NCBI RefSeq assembly: GCF_000192575.1
Contig: NZ_GL876926.1
Span: forward strand, 124,001 to 188,000
Reading direction: 5' to 3'
DNA: 64,000 bases
Source of the DNA: Novosphingobium nitrogenifigens DSM 19370
Lineage (GTDB): Bacteria; Pseudomonadota; Alphaproteobacteria; Sphingomonadales; Sphingomonadaceae
A program made the translations under genes and the position numbers. Within the stretch, counting starts at the first letter, position 1; each line of letters begins with the position of its first letter. Positions 36,781-44,184 of this stretch are shown in pieces. Below the pieces are notes generated by a model, which worked only from the letters and a program-made list of their open reading frames with translations, was not told the DNA's origin and did not search any database.

Positions 36781-37170
36781 TCAGTGGCGCGGCCCGCCGT
36801 TTCCGGCCAGCGGATTGTCGGCAAAGAGGCGCTCGACCTCGAGGACGAGGTCGCGAAGGTGAAACGGCTTGGACAGCACGCGGGCCTGGGGGGCTTCGCG
36901 ATTCGCCTTGAGCGTGACGGCGGCAAAGCCGGTGATGAACATGACTTTGGTGCCGGGGCTGATATCGGCGCACCGTTGGGCCAGCTCGATCCCGTCCATT
37001 TCGGGCATGACGATGTCCGAGAGCAGCAGGTCAAAGTGTTCGCGTTCGAGCAGAGGCAGGGCCGTCGTACCGCGATCGACGGCGCTGACCGAGAAGCCTG
37101 CGGTCTCGAGCGCGCGCGAAAGGTACGTGCGCATCGCTTCATCGTCTTCGGCCAGCAGGATACGAATCAT
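36781..37170 (-). CDS. cpdR: Cell-cycle response regulator CpdR
   Basis: A 129-residue stand-alone receiver domain. Acidic residues Glu8, Asp9 and Asp10 begin the domain (ILLAEDDEAM), Asp52 in LLLSDIVMPEMDG is the phosphorylation site, and VMFITGFAAV with VLSKPFHLRDLVLEVERL is the CpdR signature. Unphosphorylated CpdR primes ClpXP for degradation of cell-cycle regulators; CckA-ChpT phosphorylates and inactivates it. The start at 37170 gives the usual N-terminus. Its C-terminus (NGGPRH) lacks the two terminal alanines of Caulobacter CpdR. Divergent hutG is its neighbour, an arrangement also known in other alphaproteobacteria. Confidence 0.9.
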   Translation of the reverse strand: MIRILLAEDDEAMRTYLSRALETAGFSVSAVDRGTTALPLLEREHFDLLLSDIVMPEMDGIELAQRCADISPGTKVMFITGFAAVTLKANREAPQARVLSKPFHLRDLVLEVERLFADNPLAGNGGPRH

Positions 37171-37335
37171 GATCACCTTCTTTTCGAACGTTTTTCCGTG
37201 AGTCGGTGGCGTCCGGGCGAGGGGCATTCTACTCCACGGCTGGCGCCTCCGACACGCTTTACCGGGGCATGGCGTGTCGGTGATCCGGCTCTTGCCGTCT
37301 TATAACGGCGGGGGGGTTAAAAATGTGCGGCTGAA

Positions 37336-38349
37336 ATGGCGGAGCGTCACTTTGACAGCGACGAGAATCGGTTGCAGCGTAGGGACATGGCGGTTTCCGG
37401 ATTTCTTTCTGGTGATTCTGACAAAGGCATCGAACCCTTTGAAGGTGGCGCGATTCCCGGCTTGCCCGGTGCCCGCGCGTTTCATGGCCGATTGGGTGAG
37501 CAGGCATCCATTCCGGTGGTCATCGCCGCGCCCCATGGCGGACGATGCTATCCCGCCGATCTGGTCGATGACTTTCGGTTTTCCGAGTGTGTCACCCGGC
37601 GGCTGGAAGACCGGCTGGTTGATCGCTTGGCCGATGCCGTGGCGTTGCGCACGGGGGCTCCGGTCCTGATCGCAGAGGCGCCCCGGGCGATGATCGATCT
37701 CAACCGTTCGGTCGACGACGTCGATTGGGACATGGTGGCGGGCGCGCCCGCTCCATCGCTGCCGCGCGGGTCTCAGACCGGCTTTCGCGCGCGAAGCGGA
37801 CTTGGGCTGGTGCCTCGGCGCCTGCCAGGGGCCGGAGAACTGTGGAAGGGGCGACTGCCTTACGACGAATTGGTCGCACGCATTGCGCAGATCCACCGGC
37901 CCTATCACGCCACGCTCGAGGCGATGGTGGAAGGGGTGAGGGCGCAATGGGGCGCGGTGCTCCTGATCGACCTCCATTCGATGCCGCCCTTGCCGCCGGT
38001 CGATGGCGTGGCTGCGCGGTTCGTCATCGGCGACCGGTTCGGCACCGCCTGTGACGGGGCTCTGGTGGCGTCGATCTTTGCCTATCTCGGCGCCGCGCAA
38101 CAGTTGGCGTCCCACAACCGGCCTTATGCCGGTGGCTATGTGCTCGACCGCCATGCGCGCCGCGCCGAGGGCATCCACGCAGTCCAGATCGAGATCGACA
38201 GGACGGCCTATCTCGACCCCGCGTTCGATCGGGAGGGGGCGGGGTTTGACGGCATGGTCGCGTTGCTGACGGGCCTTGTTCAGCGACTGGCCGACGATGT
38301 CGCCGCGATCGGGCGCGAGCGTCTGCTCTGGCGTACGGCTGCCGAGTAA
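37336..38349 (+). CDS. hutG: N-formylglutamate amidohydrolase
   Basis: 337 residues, of the N-formylglutamate amidohydrolase (FGase) family that releases glutamate and formate, the last step of one histidine degradation route. Key segments: IPVVIAAPHGGRCYPADL with a metal-ligand-type His, APRAMIDLNR, LLIDLHSMPPLP and SHNRPYAGGYVLDRHA. No other hut genes adjoin, so its role may be wider than histidine use. The start could be 37336 or 37387 (TAGGGAC before the latter). It is divergent from cpdR. Confidence 0.85.
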   Translation: MAERHFDSDENRLQRRDMAVSGFLSGDSDKGIEPFEGGAIPGLPGARAFHGRLGEQASIPVVIAAPHGGRCYPADLVDDFRFSECVTRRLEDRLVDRLADAVALRTGAPVLIAEAPRAMIDLNRSVDDVDWDMVAGAPAPSLPRGSQTGFRARSGLGLVPRRLPGAGELWKGRLPYDELVARIAQIHRPYHATLEAMVEGVRAQWGAVLLIDLHSMPPLPPVDGVAARFVIGDRFGTACDGALVASIFAYLGAAQQLASHNRPYAGGYVLDRHARRAEGIHAVQIEIDRTAYLDPAFDREGAGFDGMVALLTGLVQRLADDVAAIGRERLLWRTAAE

Positions 38350-38410
38350 TCCCTCAGGCAACGCCGTCGAGCAGCCCGTTGCAGGGCTCACAAGGCATCA
38401 GGTGCCATTA

Positions 38411-38441
38411 AAAAAACCACCTGGAGACATGCTCCAGGTGG
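38411..38441 (-). terminator. Intrinsic terminator with no assigned gene
   Basis: Perfect 10-bp arms (ccacctggag 38417-38426 / 38432-38441), loop acatg, and an A-run 38411-38416 that becomes a U-run on the minus strand. The orientation fits only a minus-strand transcript; the convergent hutG cannot use it as a standard terminator. Confidence 0.85.
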
Positions 38442-38600
38442 CCAAGGTTCAGGGAGGAGGTGCGCTCGAAAGCGCACCGGTTGGACCGGGCCATGAGGGG
38501 AGCGCCGGTGCAACAAGGAAACGATAGGCAAGGTGCTCTCGCAGCGCAAGAAATTTTGCGTGAACGTGCCAAAACCTTGCGTTCATCTGCACGAAAGCTT
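38411..38600 (-). ncRNA. Candidate small RNA with anti-Shine-Dalgarno loop
   Basis: On the minus strand a transcript ending here would carry a 7-bp hairpin with a TTCG tetraloop (38477-38460), the single-stranded CCTCCTCCC (38460-38452), then a 10-bp terminator stem (38441-38432 / 38426-38417) and six T residues or more. This layout (hairpin, exposed CUCCUCC, terminator) resembles anti-Shine-Dalgarno small RNAs known in other alphaproteobacteria. SapC, the only gene upstream on this strand, has its own terminator at 38703-38746, so a separate transcript is implied. The 5' end is unknown; the value given is a guess. A 45-codon frame from 38586 to 38449 lacks a ribosome binding site. Confidence 0.4.
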
Positions 38601-38702
38601 TGTCTCTATTTGTCGCGTAGGCGCGCTTTTCACAGGATTCTGCGGGGGTAACGGGACGCAGGTGTCGCTTGCCCGGCGCTGAGCGCGCCATCGCGCGAGC
38701 AC

Positions 38703-38746
38703 AAAAAAGGCGGGGCGAGGCGCAGGGGACTGCGTCTCGCCCCGCC
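38703..38746 (-). terminator. Intrinsic terminator of the SapC gene
   Basis: 16-bp arms (38709-38724 / 38731-38746) with one mismatch and loop ggggac; six A residues at 38703-38708 form the U-run on the minus strand, 25 bp after the stop. Confidence 0.9.
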
Positions 38747-38771
38747 CGGGCTCCGGTCAGGCCGGATCGAC

Positions 38772-39551
38772 TCAGAAGGCGGGAGCAGGCTCGGCCAGAA
38801 CGCCCGGACCCTTGCCCTGCTGAACCTGCAGGCTGAAGATCTGGCTCATGAGGTCGAGCGAGAAGATGTGGGCGTAGAGCAGGGGCAGCAGCCCGCTCTG
38901 GACCCACCCGCGCAGGATGTCGCCGCGCATGTTGCGCAGCTTTTCCTGATCAACCATCTGGAAGCCGCGATAGACGAAGGGCTGGCCGCCTTCCTGACGC
39001 TGGATCGATACTTCGCCTTCCATCAGGAGGTCGTGCTTCTTGAGCTCGTCGATGAAGGCCTGCGTGCGCTGGCCAGCCTGTTCGAACTGTTCGCAGAACT
39101 GGAGCGCGTTCTTGGTCGTCTGCGAGGCTTCGTCACCGTTGAACAGTGCTTCGCCGTCGGTGAATTCGCCGATCAGTCCTGCGGTCGGGTCGAAGCACAG
39201 CGACAGCTCTTCCGATTCGGGCTGGAGCTTGGCCAGCATGAACGGATAGCGGCGCGCATAAGCGGGCAGGTAAAGGTTGGGGGCCACGGTGCCGTCTTCG
39301 CTCACGAACACGTTGGTGCCTTCGTTAAGGCCCATCAGCGCGAGCGGAACGGTGTTTTCGCCGCTGGCAAAGACGATCGGATAGTGGCGGGCAGCCTGCG
39401 GGAATTCCTCGACGGTCAGCGGCACGGCATGCTGGTTGGAAAGCCAGGGGGCCTTGTCGACGCCACGCGCGCGCCAGGTCTGGTGATCGCGCGTGTTGAG
39501 CGGGATCAGGTCATTGTAAAAAAGGGGCAGGTTGGCTGGCGCGCTGGCCAT
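38772..39551 (-). CDS. SapC family protein
   Basis: 259 residues. The family is named after the S-layer-locus protein SapC of Campylobacter and is widespread in sphingomonads, often near TonB receptors and tryptophan halogenase-like genes; its biochemical role is not established. Recognisable segments are FYNDLIPLNTRDHQTW, PIVFASGENTVPLALMGL, AYARRYPFMLA and SLCFDPTAGLIGE. There is no signal peptide. The start at 39551 matches the family. Here it stands alone with its own terminator. Confidence 0.85.
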   Translation of the reverse strand: MASAPANLPLFYNDLIPLNTRDHQTWRARGVDKAPWLSNQHAVPLTVEEFPQAARHYPIVFASGENTVPLALMGLNEGTNVFVSEDGTVAPNLYLPAYARRYPFMLAKLQPESEELSLCFDPTAGLIGEFTDGEALFNGDEASQTTKNALQFCEQFEQAGQRTQAFIDELKKHDLLMEGEVSIQRQEGGQPFVYRGFQMVDQEKLRNMRGDILRGWVQSGLLPLLYAHIFSLDLMSQIFSLQVQQGKGPGVLAEPAPAF

Positions 39552-39686
39552 CGGTCACTCTCCGTAGAACAGATGCCGGAAGCAGCCTGAGCCCCCCGGC
39601 AGAGCCGAGGGTTTAGGAGAGGCGAAGAGGGCGCGCAAGGCCGACTGCAACACGGTTGTCACAGTCGGGCGCGCCTTTTTTGGCGA

Positions 39687-41150
39687 TCAGATCAGCTTGC
39701 CGGGATTGAGCAGGCCTTGCGGGTCGAGCGCCGCCTTGACCGCGCGCAGGACGTGGAGCGCGGCCGGGTCGCCCAGACGCGCAAGTTCGTCGCGCTTCAT
39801 CTGGCCGATGCCGTGTTCGGCGGAAATCGATCCGCCCCATTGGGTGACGAGATCGTGGACCTTGCGGCTGATCGCCTTGCCGTCGCCCGCTTCCCAGCTC
39901 GGGCCGTCCGATCCTGCCGGGGCAAGCACGTGGAAATGAATGTTGCCGTCGCCCAGATGGCCAAAGCCGACTGCCGTCGTGCCGGGGAATTCGCTTTCGA
40001 AAAAGGGAACGGCGAAATCCATGAAATCGGCCATGCGTTCGACCGGCACGCTGATGTCGTGCTGCATCGCCGGGCCGATCGCGCGTTCGGCCGGAGAGAT
40101 CGATTCACGCAGGAGCCAGAACGCCTCGGCCTGGGTCTCGTTGGCTGCGATCGTCGCGTCTTCGACGAGGCCTTCCTCAAAGGCACTGACGAGCAGGGTT
40201 TCGGCAAGCTCCGGCAGGCGTTCAGCGTCGCTTGCATCGGCGACCAGTTCGATCAGGACATGCCACTCGTGCGCCCCTTCGAGCGGGGAGCGCGCCTGCG
40301 GCAGATAGTCGAGCACGGCTTCGAGGCTGTGGCGGGGAAGGACTTCGAACCCTTCGAGGGCTTTGGCAGCCTTGGCCTGCGCGTGGAGCAGCAGCTTGCG
40401 CGCGTCCTGGATCGAGGGGACACCGGCCCAGAGCACCGCGCGGGCGGCAACCGCCGGTTCGAGCTTGAGCGTGGCGGCGGTGACGATGCCGAGCGTTCCT
40501 TCCGAACCGATCAGCAATTGCTTCAGGTCGAAGCCGCGGTTGTCCTTCTTGAGCGGGATCAGCTGGTTCAGGACCGATCCGTCGGCGAGTACCGCTTCGA
40601 GTCCCAGAACCTGCGCCCGCATCGATCCGTGGCGCAGCACCTGGGTGCCGCCCGCGTTGGTCGAGATGAGGCCGCCGACGGTGGCCGAGCCCTTGCCGCC
40701 CAGCGAAAGCGGGAAGCGCAGGTTCACGCGTTCGGCTGCTTCGTGAAGCGTTTGCAGGATCACGCCCGCTTCACATTCGGCGAGCTGGCCGGTCGTATCG
40801 ATTCGCCGGATCGCGTCCATCCGCCGCAGATTGAGCAGGATGGCCTGGCCGGTGGTATCGGGCGTCGCGCCGCCCGACATGCCGCTGTTTCCGCCCTGGG
40901 GCACGATCGGCACGCCATGCTTGCCGCACAGTCGGACGAGCTCTGCCACTTCGCCGGTAGTGGCCGGGGTGGCGAGGCCGAGGGCACGCCCGGTATAGCG
41001 TCCGCGCCAGTCGGTCAGCCACGGCGCCATGACGTCGGCGTCGGTGGTGAAGCCCTTGGGGCCGAGCAGGGTCGCTGCGGCATCAAGGAATTCGGCGGGC
41101 GCTGCGGTCTGGGGCAGGGCTGTTTGGGGCAGGGTCGTTTCAGCAGTCAT
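39687..41150 (-). CDS. FAD-binding 2-hydroxyacid dehydrogenase (D-lactate/D-2-hydroxyglutarate dehydrogenase family)
   Basis: A 487-residue PCMH-type flavoprotein. The FAD domain contains VPQGGNSGMSGGATPD, NLRRMDAIRRID, GGKGSATVGGLISTNAGG and LLIGSEGTLGIVTAATLKLEP. The C-terminal cap has GFGHLGDGNIHFHVL, with a metal-binding His pair, and AEHGIGQMKRDEL. This is the layout of D-2-hydroxyglutarate dehydrogenase and related D-lactate or glycolate dehydrogenases; which substrate it uses cannot be decided, although the residues match D2HGDH-like proteins well. The N-terminus holds a small duplication, LPQTALPQTA. The start is at 41150. Confidence 0.87.
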   Translation of the reverse strand: MTAETTLPQTALPQTAAPAEFLDAAATLLGPKGFTTDADVMAPWLTDWRGRYTGRALGLATPATTGEVAELVRLCGKHGVPIVPQGGNSGMSGGATPDTTGQAILLNLRRMDAIRRIDTTGQLAECEAGVILQTLHEAAERVNLRFPLSLGGKGSATVGGLISTNAGGTQVLRHGSMRAQVLGLEAVLADGSVLNQLIPLKKDNRGFDLKQLLIGSEGTLGIVTAATLKLEPAVAARAVLWAGVPSIQDARKLLLHAQAKAAKALEGFEVLPRHSLEAVLDYLPQARSPLEGAHEWHVLIELVADASDAERLPELAETLLVSAFEEGLVEDATIAANETQAEAFWLLRESISPAERAIGPAMQHDISVPVERMADFMDFAVPFFESEFPGTTAVGFGHLGDGNIHFHVLAPAGSDGPSWEAGDGKAISRKVHDLVTQWGGSISAEHGIGQMKRDELARLGDPAALHVLRAVKAALDPQGLLNPGKLI

Positions 41151-41511
41151 GCCGCTTTCGCTACCGAGCGTGCCATGGCGGGGCAATGTCTTTCCGAGCG
41201 GGGGCATCTTTCGGGGCGGAAAATCGGGAGTGGAAGGAGTGCGCCCCGGGGGCGCGACGGCATCCGGGTTAAGCGAGGGTTCAAATGTGCTGGCGAAAAG
41301 AGATTGCCAGAAGGTAACAAGGTATCAACAAAGCAAGGCAACAGGACCGGGGTGAGTGCGCGCGGGGGCGTACCGGTCGTTGAGGGACGCAAGACCGTGC
41401 AGTGATGAGATTTGTCGTCGTACCCCGGCGTTGCGGGGATATCCCTTCATGCCATGTCCCGGGCATTCGTCCGATGCGGGAATCGGTTTCCGTCGCCGGA
41501 GACGCGCCGCA
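41151..41511. other. Divergent intergenic region
   Basis: About 360 bp between the dehydrogenase and the exported-protein gene. I recognise no gene. A TTAA-N7-TTCA sequence at 41269-41283 is close to a CtrA-type box but imperfect. Confidence 0.5.
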
Positions 41512-42141
41512 ATGATGCGGATCGCGCCCCTTGTCGTGACGGTCGGGCTTTGCGCCATGCTTGCCCCGTGTGGGGCCATGGCGATCGATGCCCTGTTCGT
41601 TCCCGGGCTGGGTGCGGATGCCAGGGCTGCCTCGCATGGGCGCGAGCGTGCAGGCCTTGCGCATGTGCCATCTTTCGAAACGAAAGGGGACGAAGCCGGA
41701 GTGGGCGAAACCGGCGCGGGGATGTCGGCGCTGGATCTGGGCGAGGCGCTCGGCGAAGGCAACTGGAACCAGGTGCGCATCGAACAGCACCTGATCATCC
41801 GTATCACGCCGCGCATGGCCGGGCCCGATCCCAATGCTCCCCCGCCGCCGCCGCCCGAGCCGGTGCGCCTGCGCGAACGCAAGACCGCTTCATGCATGCC
41901 GGTCGGTGCGATCGCCGGGGTCCGTCCGCTGGGCGAAGGGCGGATCATGCTGATGATGCGTGACCGGCGATTGATCGCGGCGGATCTGGCCCGCAATTGC
42001 AGCGGCCGGGATTTCTACATGGGATTCTATCTTACCTCGAACAACGACGGGCAGCTCTGCGTGGAGCGCGACACCATCCATTCGCGTGCGGGGACGAGCT
42101 GCACGATTACGCGGATGCGCGAACTGGTGCCGGAAAACTGA
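41512..42141 (+). CDS. Exported protein of unknown function
   Basis: A 209-residue protein with a signal peptide (MMRIAPLVVTVGLCAMLAPCGAMA). The mature part begins with low-complexity Gly/Ala-rich sequence, has a run of prolines (PDPNAPPPPPPEP) and then a compact domain with four cysteines (KTASCMPVG, RNCSGRDFYMGF, LCVERDT, TSCTITRMREL) that could form two disulfides. I do not recognise the family; the Cys-containing C-terminal part resembles small secreted sphingomonad proteins annotated only as hypothetical. The start at 41512 (or 41515) places the signal peptide correctly. Confidence 0.7.
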   Translation: MMRIAPLVVTVGLCAMLAPCGAMAIDALFVPGLGADARAASHGRERAGLAHVPSFETKGDEAGVGETGAGMSALDLGEALGEGNWNQVRIEQHLIIRITPRMAGPDPNAPPPPPPEPVRLRERKTASCMPVGAIAGVRPLGEGRIMLMMRDRRLIAADLARNCSGRDFYMGFYLTSNNDGQLCVERDTIHSRAGTSCTITRMRELVPEN

Positions 42142-42414
42142 TCCGCAGTGGTCGCGACATGCGGCTTTTCTTGACTTTCCTGCCATTATCGTCTTAGCGC
42201 GGCGCAAGTCTGGGTGGGGCGTCAGTCGCGCCACCTCCGGCTTGCGATATCGATCTTGTTTCCGGATCGTCATGGACCCGCGCGAACGGCATCAGCCGGA
42301 CGTTGTCCGTCCGGACCGGGGCAAGGGGGCGATCCCGACCATCGCTGGCCGATGTTGCACAGATACCTTCGTTTCCTGACTTTCACGCTCCTGTATTTGG
42401 AAAACCGGCACCCC

Positions 42415-43797
42415 ATGAAATTCGCCGATCTCGGCCTGTCTGACGAACTTCTCAAGTCGGTATACGATGCCGGCTATGACGAACCGACTCCGATTCAGGC
42501 GCAGGCCATTCCGTCGGTTCTGATGATGCGAGACCTGATCGGGATCGCCCAGACCGGCACCGGCAAAACCGCCAGTTTCGTGTTGCCGATGATCGACGTT
42601 CTCGCTCATGGCCGACGCCGGGCCTTGATGCCGCGTTCGCTGATTCTCGAACCGACGCGCGAACTTGCAGCGCAAGTCGCGGAAAATTTCGAGAAGTACG
42701 GCAAGAACCATGACTTGCGCATGGCGCTGCTGATCGGCGGTGTGCAGATGGGCGATCAGGTCAAGGCGCTGTCTGACGGGGTCGATGTGCTGATCGCGAC
42801 GCCCGGCCGCTTGATGGACTTGTTCGAGCGGGGCAAGATCCTGCTGACCGGGTGCGAGTTGCTGGTCATCGACGAAGCCGACCGCATGCTCGACATGGGC
42901 TTCATTCCCGACATCGAATCAATCTGCTCCAAGCTGCCGACGACGCGCCAGACCTTGCTGTTTTCGGCAACGATGCCTCCGCCGATCAAGAAGCTGGCCG
43001 ATCGGTTCCTGTCGAACCCGAAATATATCGAGGTGGCGCGGCCCGCGAGCGCCAACATCAATATCGTCCAGCACAAGGTAGCCTGCGCCAGCCGGGACAA
43101 GCGCAAGGTTCTGCGTCATCTCCTGCGTACGGACAATGTCTCGACCGCGATTGTCTTTGCCAACCGCAAGACGACCGTTCGCGACCTTGCCAAGAGCCTG
43201 AAGCGTCACGGTTTTGCCGCCGGGGAGATCCATGGCGACATGGATCAGCCGCAGCGTCTTGCCGAATTGCAGCGTTTCAAGGACGGACAGATCAACATCC
43301 TGTGCGCCTCCGACGTTGCGGCGCGCGGACTTGACGTCAAGGGCGTCAGCCACGTGTTCAATTTCGACACGCCTTGGCATCCCGACGACTATGTGCACCG
43401 TATCGGCCGTACCGGTCGCGGTGGGGCGAGTGGTCGTGCTTTCACGTTGGTCAGTGCCGAGGATGCCGAGGCGATCGCCAATGTCGAGAAGCTGACCGGG
43501 ATACCGATTCCGGTCATCACGGTCGATCTGGGCAAGGACGAAAGCGAAGACGAAAAGCCTGTCCGCGCTCCTCGCAAGCATACCAAGGACAAGCCCGCCA
43601 AGACGGACGAGGTGCTTCCCCGCATTGCAGGCGACGTCGAAACGAAGTCGCGAGCCGCAGCGAAGCCTCCGAGGAAGAGCGAGCGACGCGAAGTCCGTCA
43701 GCCCGAACCGGTTTTCGAGCCGGTCGGCGAACCGAGCGCATGGAACGGTCCGATTCCGGGGTTCCTGCATGTCTCGGCGTTGTCCCCGACGGCCTGA
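42415..43797 (+). CDS. DEAD-box ATP-dependent RNA helicase (RhlE-like)
   Basis: 460 residues. Q motif region FADLGLSDELLKSVYDAGYDEPTPIQ, Walker A AQTGTGKT at 45-52, DEAD at 153-156, SAT at 184-186, and motif VI HRIGRTGRGG. The C-terminal extension from about residue 380 is Lys/Arg/Pro-rich and probably binds RNA, as in RhlE and related cold-shock or ribosome-assembly helicases. The start at 42415 matches the family. A 273-bp untranslated stretch precedes it, which would suit temperature control of the kind known for such helicases (inference). Confidence 0.9.
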   Translation: MKFADLGLSDELLKSVYDAGYDEPTPIQAQAIPSVLMMRDLIGIAQTGTGKTASFVLPMIDVLAHGRRRALMPRSLILEPTRELAAQVAENFEKYGKNHDLRMALLIGGVQMGDQVKALSDGVDVLIATPGRLMDLFERGKILLTGCELLVIDEADRMLDMGFIPDIESICSKLPTTRQTLLFSATMPPPIKKLADRFLSNPKYIEVARPASANINIVQHKVACASRDKRKVLRHLLRTDNVSTAIVFANRKTTVRDLAKSLKRHGFAAGEIHGDMDQPQRLAELQRFKDGQINILCASDVAARGLDVKGVSHVFNFDTPWHPDDYVHRIGRTGRGGASGRAFTLVSAEDAEAIANVEKLTGIPIPVITVDLGKDESEDEKPVRAPRKHTKDKPAKTDEVLPRIAGDVETKSRAAAKPPRKSERREVRQPEPVFEPVGEPSAWNGPIPGFLHVSALSPTA

Positions 43798-43894
43798 TCG
43801 CCCCGAGGGTCGGTTCGACTGCACTTAACCCAATCTTGGGAAAAATCGTGGCAATCATGTGCGACCGGCCGGAGTCCGGGCGCACATGGGGGCA

Positions 43895-44095
43895 ATGACG
43901 ATGCGTTTTCTGGGGGATCTGCTGGCTCGGATCGGCAATGACGAGAGCGGGGCCACGGCAATCGAATATGGGCTGATCGCGGCCTTGATCGCAACGGGGG
44001 CGATCGTCGCGATGGGATCGCTGGGCAATTCCCTGTCCAACACGTTCAGCTTGGTCTCGACCGACATGGGCAAGGCTCAGAGCGGCAAATACTGA
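43895..44095 (+). CDS. Flp-type (type IVb) pilin
   Basis: A 66-residue pre-pilin. A short positively charged leader ends in DESG before ATAIEYGLIAALIATGAI, the class III prepilin cleavage site and hydrophobic helix of Flp pilins, cut by TadV-like peptidase and assembled by the Tad secretion machine. The short polar tail ends KAQSGKY. The start at 43895 has GGGGG upstream; 43901 is also possible. No tad or cpa genes are seen nearby, so it is an orphan copy. A good terminator follows. Confidence 0.88.
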   Translation: MTMRFLGDLLARIGNDESGATAIEYGLIAALIATGAIVAMGSLGNSLSNTFSLVSTDMGKAQSGKY

Positions 44096-44117
44096 CGCCC
44101 GGCGTCTGATATCATGC

Positions 44118-44159
44118 AAAAAGCCTGCCGGAGCCATGGACGCTCGGGCAGGCTTTTTT
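44118..44159. terminator. Intrinsic terminator between Flp pilin and uvrD
   Basis: Stem gcctgcc / ggcaggc with A5 before (44118-44122) and T6 after (44154-44159), so it can act for both convergent genes. Confidence 0.88.
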
Positions 44160-44184
44160 GTGTCACGGTCGTCGCGAAAGGGTG

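Noticed and set aside
38449..38907. Minus-strand frame of 152 codons crossing the SapC terminator
   Set aside because: It overlaps the end of SapC and runs through its terminator; only the last 45 codons could be separate and they lack a ribosome binding site.
41269..41283. TTAA-N7-TTCA as a CtrA binding site
   Set aside because: One half-site is imperfect and there is no cell-cycle gene beside it; such sequences occur by chance.
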